Origin: Maea johnstoni | Taxonomy: Eukaryota > Annelida > Polychaeta > Spionida > Magelonidae | Assembly (NCBI GenBank): GCA_963942565.1 | Contig: OZ012684.1 | Span: 66,237,874-66,301,873 of the forward strand | DNA: 64,000 bases | Direction of reading: 5' to 3' | In this document: in pieces, positions 15,001-23,634 of the stretch | Position numbering within the stretch: the first letter of the stretch is position 1 | Layout: every line of letters starts with the position of its first letter | Notes under the pieces: model-generated | Seen by the model: only the letters and a program-made list of their open reading frames with translations | Told to the model about the DNA's origin: nothing | Database searches by the model: none | Translations under genes and position numbers: made by a program

Positions 15001-16799
15001 TTAAAATAATACACCTACAGCAGAGGCACATAGAAATTTTAAAATAATACACCTACAGCGGAGGCGTGTGCATAATGGACAGATATAGTATTGATTAAAA
15101 TAATACACCTACAGCGGAGGCATATGTAATACATTGAAATAATACACCTACAGCGGAGGCGTGTGTATAATGAAGGACAGATATAGTATTGATTAAAATA
15201 ATACACCTACAGCAGAGGCATATGGAATACATTGAAATAATACACCTACAGCGGAGGTGTGTGTATAATGAAGGACAGATATAGTATTGATTACACCTAC
15301 AGCGGAGGCATATGGTATACGTTGAAATAATACACCTACAGCGTAGGCGTGTGCATAATGAAAGACATATATAGTATGATTTAAATAATACACCTACAGC
15401 GGAGGCATATGGAATACATTGAACTAATACACCTACAGCCGATGCGTGTGCATAATGAAGGACAGATATAGTATTGACTAAAATGATACACCTACAGCGC
15501 AGGCATATGGAATACATTGAAATAATACACCTACAGCGCAGGCGAGTGCATAATGAAGGACATATAACATTGATTAAATGATACACCTACAGCGCAGGCG
15601 TATAGAATTCATTAAGATAATACACCTTCAGCGGATGCATTTGTATATTGAAGGACAGATATAGTATTGATTAAAATAATACACCTACAGCGGAGGCATA
15701 TGTAATTCATTAAAATAATACACCTTCAGCGGATGCGTTTGCATATTGAAGGACAGATGCAGTATTGATTAAATAATACACCTACAGCGGAGGCATATGG
15801 AATACATTGAACTAATACACCTACAGCCGATGCGTGTGCATAATGAAGGACAGATATAGTATTGACTAAAATGATACACCTACAGCGCAGGCATATGGAA
15901 TACATTGAAATAATACACCTACAGCGCAGGCAAGTGCATAATGAAGGACAGATAACATTGATTAAATGATACACCTACAGCGCAGGCGTATGGAATTCAT
16001 TAAGATAATACACCTTCAGCGGATTTTTGACCACTTCCGTGTCTGCGGGCGCTGTTGTCAAGGAACAGCGTCCAACAGAACGAACGTGACCAACCTACAA
16101 TGTGGATAGCTAACAGTAGGTCACGCGACTCACTGCTGACGTACCGGAAGTGAGTCGCGTGAACATAGGCATGTGTGCCTCTATAAATTTGATCGTTGCA
16201 CGATCACTGTTAAAATGGCGGAAATTGCCGCTTCAGAACTTCCGTCTAAGATTATAAAACATTCCAACCATTGTCACCTGCCGACTTAGGGCAAATTCTC
16301 TAGTCAAAGATGTACTTAATTCATTGGTATAAGTCTGGCCGTGACACTCGCCTTATCACGCGAGAAATCCACTACGGTGAATTCACCGTAGTGGGTGCCA
16401 GGTTTTTACAATGCAGTGGTACCGTGTCTCTGAAGGCCATAAAGAAGTCAGTATCAAGAACAGCTGACCTGGATAGAGACACAAACCGGGTCTACACTCT
16501 ACCCTGCCAGACCTTCAAGAGAAGTTTGGCAGTGTCAACTGGAAGAAGAAGAAGAACTGGATATCAATACATCCATTACTCCAAAACAAGAGTACCCAGC
16601 TTCTATATCTGACTCCATGACCATGAAAGAGAAGTCACAAGATCAGTGACTATACTTTGCCTATTTTTGACAGGTCAGGTGAATGGAAGACACCCAAACA
16701 CTAAATTCTACTGAAAAATATCCCACTTACATTTGAAATACAGTCATTCAAATTGGGAGCTGGTCCCTTGTCTTTTGCTCTACCAAACAGCCTGTTCAT
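3017..16799 (-). CDS. CHMP5: Charged multivesicular body protein 5 (CHMP5/Vps60), seven coding exons
   Basis: An ESCRT-III (Snf7-family) subunit acting at endosomal membranes; in the known family CHMP5 binds LIP5/VTA1 and tunes VPS4-driven filament disassembly during multivesicular-body formation. Coding exons on the minus strand are 16731-16799, 9358-9462, 6475-6521, 5805-5898, 4629-4700, 3548-3772 and 3017-3073. All introns are GT-AG and the phases agree; they join to 669 bases, 222 residues plus stop (human 219). Recognisable stretches are the start MNRLFGRAK, then [49 protein letters not shown], a C-terminal [13 protein letters not shown], and the end [10 protein letters not shown]. The basic N-terminal half and acidic C-terminal half are typical of ESCRT-III. 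The start is set by the MNRLFG motif. Intron 1 (7.27 kb) is inflated by a transposon; introns 3 and 4 each hold a MITE. No break is seen. Confidence 0.96.
3829..4052. mobile_element. Possible short inverted-repeat element in CHMP5 intron 6
   Basis: The segment opens TTAACCCATTC and closes AATTGGTTAA, an imperfect 10-base terminal inverted repeat. The opening TTAACCCAT word also begins repeats near 20835, 24318 and 59797, so this may be a dispersed MITE family. The copies are too diverged to align confidently by eye. Confidence 0.35.
5201..5730. mobile_element. MITE with 14-bp perfect TIRs and TA target site
   Basis: A 530-bp nonautonomous DNA transposon in CHMP5 intron 4. The left end CAGGTGAACTGGCT (5201-5214) is exactly inverted at 5717-5730, and TA flanks both sides (5199-5200, 5731-5732), as in TA-targeting superfamilies such as Tc1/mariner. 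The word TCCGGAT recurs near both ends and inside, and a short internal hairpin built on GCATGCTCTT lies at about 5343-5378. The 76-codon minus-strand frame inside shows no transposase motif. Confidence 0.85.
6611..6855. mobile_element. Short MITE with imperfect ~26-bp TIRs
   Basis: Left arm 6611-6637 and right arm 6829-6855 are inverted copies with a few mismatches; both carry a TGTATACC(G/A)TGTTAAT core. The ~245-bp element has no coding capacity and lies in CHMP5 intron 2 beside exon 3. Its target duplication could not be defined. Confidence 0.65.
7000..9340. other. CHMP5 intron 2, no gene seen
   Basis: AT-rich intronic sequence between exons 2 and 3. Short open frames at 7439-7707 and 8455-8646 have no recognisable motif. 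A phrase at about 9068-9080 (GACTTTTGGGTGTCCAAA) recurs near 27352, and the text at 8805-8840 resembles 26145-26165, which hints at a dispersed old repeat whose second copy holds the element at 26167-27325. Confidence 0.4.
9570..9592. repeat. Poly-G run (23 bases)
   Basis: A G23 homopolymer in CHMP5 intron 1, just upstream of exon 2 on the coding strand. Its length is prone to assembly error, and such runs can form G-quadruplexes. Confidence 0.9.
9685..9801. repeat. 117-bp near-continuous foldback hairpin
   Basis: Outer arms GATTAACTTAGCGCTG (9685-9700) and CAGCGCTATCTTAATC (9786-9801) pair. The inverted match continues inward with small bulges to a perfect 10-bp core stem, ACCTGCTGCC against GGCAGCAGGT, around a short loop at about 9739-9748. 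Either a small foldback MITE or a hairpin RNA locus would look like this; the sequence does not decide. Confidence 0.75.
10535..10857. repeat. Degenerate direct repeat, ~50 bp, 275 bp apart
   Basis: The phrase GAAATCATC, then GCTCGCTT, then GCCATGCCAGCATCATA occurs near 10528-10577 and again near 10810-10857 with substitutions and one small gap. Other sequence between the copies (10578-10809) was not recognised. Confidence 0.6.
11150..11434. repeat. Left terminal inverted repeat (285 bp)
   Basis: Inverted match to 16210-16494. It contains a smaller internal palindrome, CTACGGTGAATTCACCGTAG. Read outward (minus strand here), both arms carry the same short open frame starting [11 protein letters not shown]. 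The inner edge reads GCCATTTTAA, the reverse of the ATGGCGG word at the inner edge of the right arm. Confidence 0.92.
11433..11569. repeat. Perfect 65-bp-arm palindrome with 7-base loop
   Basis: Arms 11433-11497 and 11505-11569 are exact reverse complements around the loop ATATGCG. It abuts the left TIR and is not repeated at the right end, making the element asymmetric. A diverged single arm is present in the relic at 53161-53527, so the arm sequence belongs to the family rather than to this insertion alone. Confidence 0.93.
11571..11938. repeat. Repeat A, copy 1 (~370 bp)
   Basis: Nearly identical to 12181-12548 at an offset of 610 bases; I see one substitution. It is very AT-rich and open in no long frame. 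A 53-bp unmatched spacer (11939-11991) and segment B separate the two copies. Confidence 0.92.
11991..12179. repeat. Segment B, copy 1 (189 bp)
   Basis: Direct copy of 16023-16211 (offset 4,032), with one A/G difference. It is GC-richer than its surroundings and contains a perfect 12-bp hairpin stem CACGCGACTCAC / GTGAGTCGCGTG (12090-12101, 12118-12129). It ends with CTCTATAAATTTG, a possible TATA-like box. Confidence 0.92.
12181..12548. repeat. Repeat A, copy 2
   Basis: Second copy of the ~370-bp repeat; it ends at the same AATAGCGCC boundary as copy 1, after which the two loci diverge sharply. The near identity implies duplication after or shortly before this insertion. Confidence 0.92.
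13156..13780 (-). pseudogene. Broken ORF cluster inside the transposon, function unknown
   Basis: Minus-strand frames at 13553-13780 (75 codons, starting [18 protein letters not shown]) and 13156-13365 (69 codons) lie in different frames. A third frame between them encodes a repeated RAGTCLP peptide, from a tandem duplication of about 54 bp near 13332-13414. Composition is rich in N, Q, S and T. No transposase catalytic triad or known domain is visible. It may be a decayed element gene or captured host sequence. Confidence 0.35.
14090..16022. repeat. Minisatellite block with nested higher-order periodicity
   Basis: The anchor ACACCTACAGCGGAGG recurs about 25 times from 14868 on, with spacings alternating near 38 and 58 bases, giving a dimer of about 97 bp. 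Four dimers form a third level: 15403-15632 recurs at 15792-16021 with offset 389. Degenerate anchors extend left to about 14090, including a 214-bp-offset duplication (14191-14348 with 14405-14566). The block ends abruptly where segment B copy 2 starts. Open frames across it (up to 163 codons on the minus strand) follow from the repetition and are not called as genes. Confidence 0.9.
16023..16211. repeat. Segment B, copy 2, adjoining the right TIR
   Basis: Direct copy of 11991-12179 with one difference, here running straight into the right TIR. Its TATA-like word at about 16181-16187 lies upstream of an ATGGCGG start in the arm (16215), which opens only a 24-codon frame. Confidence 0.92.
16210..16494. 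repeat. Right terminal inverted repeat (285 bp)
   Basis: Reverse complement of 11150-11434 with about four mismatches. The outward plus-strand frame [11 protein letters not shown] starts at 16310 and runs through the terminus into host DNA as far as 16612, so its last 40 or so codons are flanking sequence and not element coding. Confidence 0.92.
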
Positions 16800-17072
16800 C
16801 TTGAAGTATTGTGGGGTGTGCTGTCTAGAAAGTAAAGATTTTAAATTCGTGACAGTCACAATCACAACACAGTGAGTCAAAGCGGAAGTAGAAATGATGT
16901 TCTAAATTTTATTGCGCAGTTAAAGTGCGCAGGTTCTCATGACCTCACTTCCGGGAATCCCACAGGGTTTGTTATTCAGCACGTCCTTGATGGCTGAGAA
17001 AATTTTATGATTAACGGGTAAAAATGTGATCCCAAGGCCACATGTTCAGTGTATCGCAAAATTCTAGTCACA
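16800..17072. promoter_or_regulatory. Bidirectional promoter between CHMP5 and the zinc-finger gene
   Basis: Only 273 bases separate the two divergent start codons. The stretch holds an ETS-type site, CACTTCCGGG at 16946-16955 (CCCGGAAGTG on the other strand), a second GGAAGT word at about 16880-16886, and no clear TATA box. This fits a TATA-less housekeeping promoter serving both genes. Transcription starts are not visible from sequence. Confidence 0.6.
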
Positions 17073-20000
17073 ATGGATGCGTTAAAGTCACTGAGGGAGG
17101 AGTTTATGTCGATCTTAAGGCGTGCGGACGCCGAAGATCTGGCACTGTTCATGGTCTGGCTCGACGTGACCCTTGCGGAATACAAAATCCATGGCTTTCT
17201 ACGGATAGGTAAGTTACAATGTTAGGGTTGAAAATACTGAACCCATTTCATGTATGAGTGTAAATACAATGATCTTGACTTGAAAATAGCGTGCGATCAT
17301 TCATTCGTTATGTTTTCATTTTGATTTTGCTTCAAATGTGCGATTTGAAGCAATGACAGCTGAGACTGCCCTCTCGAATGCCCTATGCCGACATAAAATG
17401 GAAGCCAGCCATGCCCAATCAGCTCGGAGAACCCTATTTAGCTGCATAAATTACAGACCCGTCTCGTCGAGCAGGTCTTTCTAGGGTACAAAGCTAAGCA
17501 TTTATGCAGATCTAACGACGTAGCTTTCAAAGATTTCTTCGTTTATCGATCAGAAAATATATCAACAAATAAGTTTAGTTGACACGGACACACCTCCTCT
17601 TGTATGTGACATGGAAATCCCTGAAGGAAAACCAACGGGTCTGTCAATATGGTTGGTCACCCAGAATTGGTATCATTGTACAAGACGAACATATTTATTG
17701 CGCCTATGCAATGACAGACTAGTGATATATTTAGCTTGAGTAAAAGGCCAAAAAGAAATTTTCAATGTCCAGTATCAGTACTTATAAATATGATTTTAAG
17801 TAAATAGGGTCCACCATTATATTTCTCATAGGGCAGCCACCATACTGGTGTGCATGTTTGTTTAATTGAGGACATTATAATATTCTGGATTATTTATTCT
17901 AGGTACTGATCATTTCTTTTAGGGTGTTCCGGGAAGTACCATGTTGGATAAGGTCCTTATTTATTTGCTTTTATTAATTTCTATTTTTTAAACATTCCTA
18001 CATCTGATATGATTTCAGTATTCAATGTGATAAGACATTCTTACACTTGAATTTACAGTAGACAGGTCTACAGACAGTGTCTAAGGCATTAACTATAGAG
18101 TGTCTTCTTGACTCTCACTTTCTTGGCTGTTCAACATGTATGTGTCCTTTCATAACGTCTAATGTACCATAGCTAATCTAAACATTAGAAGAGGAATTAG
18201 TACTCCAATCCCATAGATTTGACATCACACTCTATCATAAGATCATGTTCAAATCCTTGATTACAGACAGTTGAAAAATGCCCAACTCTCTAATATTTAT
18301 AGGCAAACACAATTAATTTGACTTTTGAGTATTTTGACAAAAGTATTTAAAAGAGAGTTAGTGGGTTGTAGCTTGTCAATAGAATACTAGGTTTGAGCCG
18401 ATCATCTTTGGCTCTGGGCCAGTAGATTTTTCTAGTAGATAGCTAATTGTATGCCCAACTATATTTTATTTCAATTATAAATTGGATATTGAATCCCTGA
18501 AAAAGAATATCTTGATGAAGATTCCCAACAATGTCTTGACAGTTGTAATACCATGGTAACATGATATCCATGCAAAATGGAATTTTATTTCTTGTTTAGA
18601 TGTTATGTACACTATACACCAGGAGCCTGTCATTTAACTTTAGTGGTTCAAATGCACCAGCAATTACCAAGCCGGAAAACTGAAGTGCACAATCTGTGCA
18701 CTGCACTTCGGGGTACATATGGTACGAGCTTTGCCATGTGCCTCAAGGGCATGTCAACTAGAGCATGTGCATTTATATTCAAATACATAAAGTAGAACAT
18801 TAAAATTAGAGAAACCCTAAACCAAATGTAACCTTACTCATGCATTATTGCTTGCTATAAAAGCTCATCATAATCATCACAAGAGTCTTGGACTTCTTTT
18901 TTCAACTTCTGAGTTGAAATACATGTCATTAATTGATGCACCCCTCAACATTAGATTAATGACAATACTTTACAATGAAGTTATTTTCACTTTCAGATTC
19001 CAGCATTTGCCAAACAGAATCCCCCTGGATGAAGCAGCTCCTTAATAACTACAGTGAAACCAACAACCAGGGGAAATCCGCAAACAGCTCTCTGGATACC
19101 AGTAGTAGTGGTGGTGTTGGGGGTGGGGGTGGTGGTTACAGAATGAGAACTAGTACACCTCTTTATAACAAACCTTTGCCGACAAAACATGCTGTCGGCT
19201 TGTCGGACGAGTCTTTCCAAGATGACTTTATTCAATCAAAGTATGAGAAGGGATGTGCAATAATCATAGAGGATGAGGATCAGGAAACCATAATGGAAAC
19301 ACCCAATCAAATTGTGCGCCCTTCTACACATAAACAGTGTCGTAAGAGTAGTAATCCTCGGAGTATTACCCCCGGATGGCGCATAACCACACACCTCTAC
19401 ACCCAGCCTCAGACTACTGGTACCAGTACAAAGCAAACCCTAGCCAACCCTTCTTCAAGAGTTCCATCATCCTATGGTGAACACCCAATAAGCAGTAACC
19501 AGCATTCTCCAAAGCTCAGTGATTCGGGTGTTCAGGATATGGACGCTCCTCCCTCAGTGACCTCCCAGCAAAACGGCTCTGCGCTCAACCTGAGTATTCC
19601 CCATGCTACCTCTTTAAGTCAGCAAGGAAGCCTGTTAAGTCATGGTAAGTCTCTTTCCATAGTATTTTAATGCTTTCAATGATTGCAATATACACTTATT
19701 TTTGCATGTTTTCCTTGGTCCCAACAAATCCACTTGCAAGGTCCAATAATAACCAAAACACAATACAAAACCTGGTAGGGCTAGTAGCACCTGGAATCTA
19801 CTAGTCCTACTTCAACCTTTACCAGCCCAGCCTCACAATCAAAGTAATTTTATCATTTTATCCAGTTTATCACATAAATGTGCAAGAATTTGCTATTCAT
19901 TTAGATTTTATAATAAACACTAACCAAGATGTCATCATGCAGACAGCTTAGCCATCTTACATTGACTGGTAGAATTTGACTAGTCTGGTAGGGCTACAGC

Positions 20001-23000
20001 AGTCTGGAATTTACTAGACCTCCTGGCTTCTTTGACACTGGCAAGTGTAAAGTCATACTTCAGTTTCTGCCAGTTGATTCATGAGATTTCTTGGCCCTAC
20101 TGTAAATTCTCGGAAATTTACAACACCCTAGGAATTTTGGCCACTATATTTATTTTGCAAATTAATTCTATAATTATTTTGCAAAATAATATAGGGGAAA
20201 TCTTGGCAACCATGGATCTTTCAGCAGTTGCGATTTCACAAAATATGGACCTAGATGTAAATCTTGCTGATACAACATCAAGGTATTTTTTAGAAAACAT
20301 GGGCTACCCTGAACCCATAGAAATGGTAATTATTAAAAAGTGGCCCAAATTACTGAGAATTTACGGTACATATCTATTTGTTAATTTTACTCAATTTCCT
20401 CGCAGTGCCCAAGCTGTTTATTAACAGAATACAAGCAATACACTACCAGCTGGAGGTGGCTGGTTATTTTATGAATGTATTATTCATATTCACCAAACTA
20501 CAGTGATGAATATCTTCATATTCACCTAAGGATGTCTGTGGTAGCATGGAACTCCCATACTGGCCTTACAAAATGGGTTGACCAAGTTTTTGATATGGGG
20601 CCAGAGCCACCACGTGAATTGTGAACAGTATTTGACTTAATTGCCTTTAACCCATTCGCTGAACACTCATGATGGCCATCTTCAGAGCAGTGGTTGAAAG
20701 TAGTCTACAATCAGACCTGCTTTACATGATGATCATGCTTAAGAGAGACTCAGACTTTCTAATCCATGGTGTCATAACTTAGACTATACAATTCTTAATA
20801 AATGAAACATGCAATCCACCAATTTCTATAGTGCTTAACCCATAAATGCACACAGTGGCCAAAAGCAGCCAGTCACTTTTGGTGATATCTTTCAGCCAAA
20901 AAAATATTTGGAGAAATTTTCATCAGATCTTTATGGACAACTCTTCTTCAAATATTGTATGAAGTCATTCTTAATTTCCAAGATATTGTTAAAAATATCA
21001 AATGCCATAAAACAGTATCAAGAGTACCTATTACAAATTGATTGGTAAACCCATAGATGCTTAGAGTTCCCCTGTATACTGTCATTTGGATGTTACAAAA
21101 CCATGACTCGAAATTAGCTGGAGTCAGGAGTGCAGGGATTTCTTGAATTCTCCTGCAGCTCCCTCAAATTTCTGGAGACTACTGGTTTATAACCACACAC
21201 CTTTAAGTAGCATTTGAAGATGCAATTAGGCTCCCTGAAAAAAAAACCTACTGAATTTCAAGCCCTGAAAACACTTGAAAATTACTTCAAATAAGCATTT
21301 TAAAATTGGAAAATTTTTTGAAGGAGACTTATTAGTGGATTTCAAATATTTGAAATGCATGGATCATAAGATATGAAGCACAAGTTTCATTCAAAATATT
21401 TATTTCATATATTCATTTCTAATTACATCTACAAATTACATGTGGTATTTGATATTGATGAGTTATATGGTAACCTTTGTTTTACTGACAGACTTCTAAC
21501 CACTGAGCTCAGTATTTGATTGGTCATTTATACATGATAGGCCTAACAGCACACTATTTGTCTAGTGGTCTATTTTCACCCATATCATTAGTCCTAATGG
21601 GCGAGCAATAAAGGAAGCATAACATGTGGTTTTAGGGTTAGATATACATGTGCTGTGCTGGAGCATGCTGCCAGGTCTCCTGTAATTCAGAATATTTGAT
21701 AAATCAAATGTTTACAGAGGGCAATGTGTGTTCAGTGAGATATGGCAAGATATGCTCCTTATCGCATTACATGAGGTTGAAAAATGTGGTCAACTTGAAC
21801 AATCTATAAGCATCAAATCAGAAAGTATAGGTGTCTTTAAACACTCACTTCCACTCAACTTTCATCTAATTTTAGTAGCACTATTATTTCAGGGCTCGAA
21901 ATTAGATGGAGCCAAGAGCCCAGAACTCCCTTGAATTCTCCTGGCTGTGGCTCCCTCAATTTTTTGCAGGGAGCCCAAAAATGTACTGGTTTCTATACAT
22001 ACACAACTCCTTAAAGTAGCTTTTGAAGATGCATTTAAGCTTTTCGAAGAAAGCATAATTTGAGCCGTGTACTTCTAACTATCAAACATGTTTAATTGAT
22101 TTATGATGAAGCGCTTCTTTTGGTTGTCCATGTGCAAAGTTTCTCAAGCTATTTTCCCACCATATACTTGTTTGCATACTTTTTCAAGAATGTCATCCTG
22201 GCATCTTTTCCCTTTATTTAATGTTTATTGCAAGAGAAGGGGTGTTGGTGGTGATAGGACCACATGGTTTTGAAATATGCTAATTATGCAGCATCCTCTG
22301 ATACTGGTACTGATATTGGTACTAATCACCCCATGGCATATTCATTGTTATAGTTTCAATGTGAAACTGTATACCCTATGTTAAATTCCCGCTAGTCACC
22401 CTGAGGTATAGAGGAACATTCTCAGTGGTATGCAGTTATATGTAGATAAATGCAGTAGCTGCAGGCCTTTGTGCCGGTACCTACAGTAATGTGGGGATAG
22501 GGTGTCCATGTCAAGTTCATGAGAGAAAATATGAAGTTATTCTCATTTTGATTTTTAAAATTTTTATTAGTTATTATTGTACATTATTATAGGCGTTATG
22601 TTTCCCAATTGTTAGAGGCTACTTTGACAGGCTTAGATCCAAATGATTACCTAAGGAATGTATGCATAATAGATCTAGCTACAATTAATTTAGAGAAAAA
22701 TCCATGGTTAAAAATTCCTTTGAGTTGGGAATTTTTAATGAAAAACAACAAACAAACTAGGCAATCTAGAAACAAAATTGTTCCTTACAATAAATCTGAA
22801 AATATGATGAATTTAATTCACACCATTATCAATGATTCAAGAAATGTCTTCAAGGCATAGCTAACCATATTTGCTAAGTAAATACTGTTTCTTTCTTAAG
22901 TCCTGTTATTGCAAATAGGTATGTGTATATTATTATTCGAGCCGCCTAGAGATGGATGCACAGTCTAACTGTTTTTTGGGGGTTTGGGGCAGTGTGAATT

Positions 23001-23593
23001 CAGGTATGTTGGTTGGTGGCATATTGTGTGGGACATGACCCTAAAGGAGGAAGCCAGAAGGCAGCACATTGTACCTGTCATTGTCAACCTGCCCTGGGGC
23101 ATGCCGTGTCATTTTTCCTATCACCAACCTACCAGCTGACACACTGTGCAACCTTGCCCTGTACAGCATGTCCACGGCCTGCGCTCTAGCTGTCTGGCCA
23201 GGGCCCTGGTGCATGCATACCCTTCTCACAGGGTGGTGGCTGGGCTGCTCAAGGCACTCCTGTACCATGCACAGTTAGGTGGGTGTGTATGGCATGTGTG
23301 GTTATTAATATGGGTTGCTACCTGGTGATGAGTTAACCATTACCTCACCTAATCTCAAACGCCACTTTAACCTTCTATATATAGATGCCTACCTGGTAGA
23401 CTCAACTGCATTGAATCCCTGTGCTTTATAAAGCAAGTGAAGTATGAGTATTATTCATTGATGATATGATACCTGAGATTGGAAATTATGGTACAATCAT
23501 AAGCATAATAATGAGAAGAAGAAGAAGAAGAAGAAGAAGAATGATAATAATAATAATAATAATTATAATGATGATAATGATAGTAATGATAAC

Positions 23594-23634
<41 letters not shown>

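Larger units (their letters stand above)
11150..16494. mobile_element. 5,345-bp long-TIR (foldback/MULE-like) DNA transposon with 9-bp TSD
   Basis: The element begins TAGACCCGG and ends CCGGGTCTA; CACTCTACC is duplicated on each side (11141-11149 and 16495-16503). A 9-bp duplication is usual for Mutator-like elements and for foldback elements. TIRs are 285 bp each with about four mismatches, so the insertion looks recent. In order it holds: left TIR, a 137-bp perfect palindrome, repeat A, segment B, repeat A again, about 1.5 kb with broken ORFs, a minisatellite block, segment B again and the right TIR. No DDE transposase was recognised, so it is probably nonautonomous. It sits in CHMP5 intron 1. 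Sea-urchin TU foldback elements are a known parallel in architecture, not in sequence that I can verify. Confidence 0.9.

Noticed and set aside
15095-15586. 163-codon minus-strand ORF
   Set aside because: It is open only because the minisatellite unit lacks stops in that frame; the peptide repeats with the DNA ([12 protein letters not shown]) and neighbouring repeats are open in other frames too.
16310-16612. 100-codon plus-strand ORF as a host gene
   Set aside because: The first ~60 codons lie in the transposon's right TIR and are mirrored at 11149-11334; the rest is flanking DNA read through by chance.
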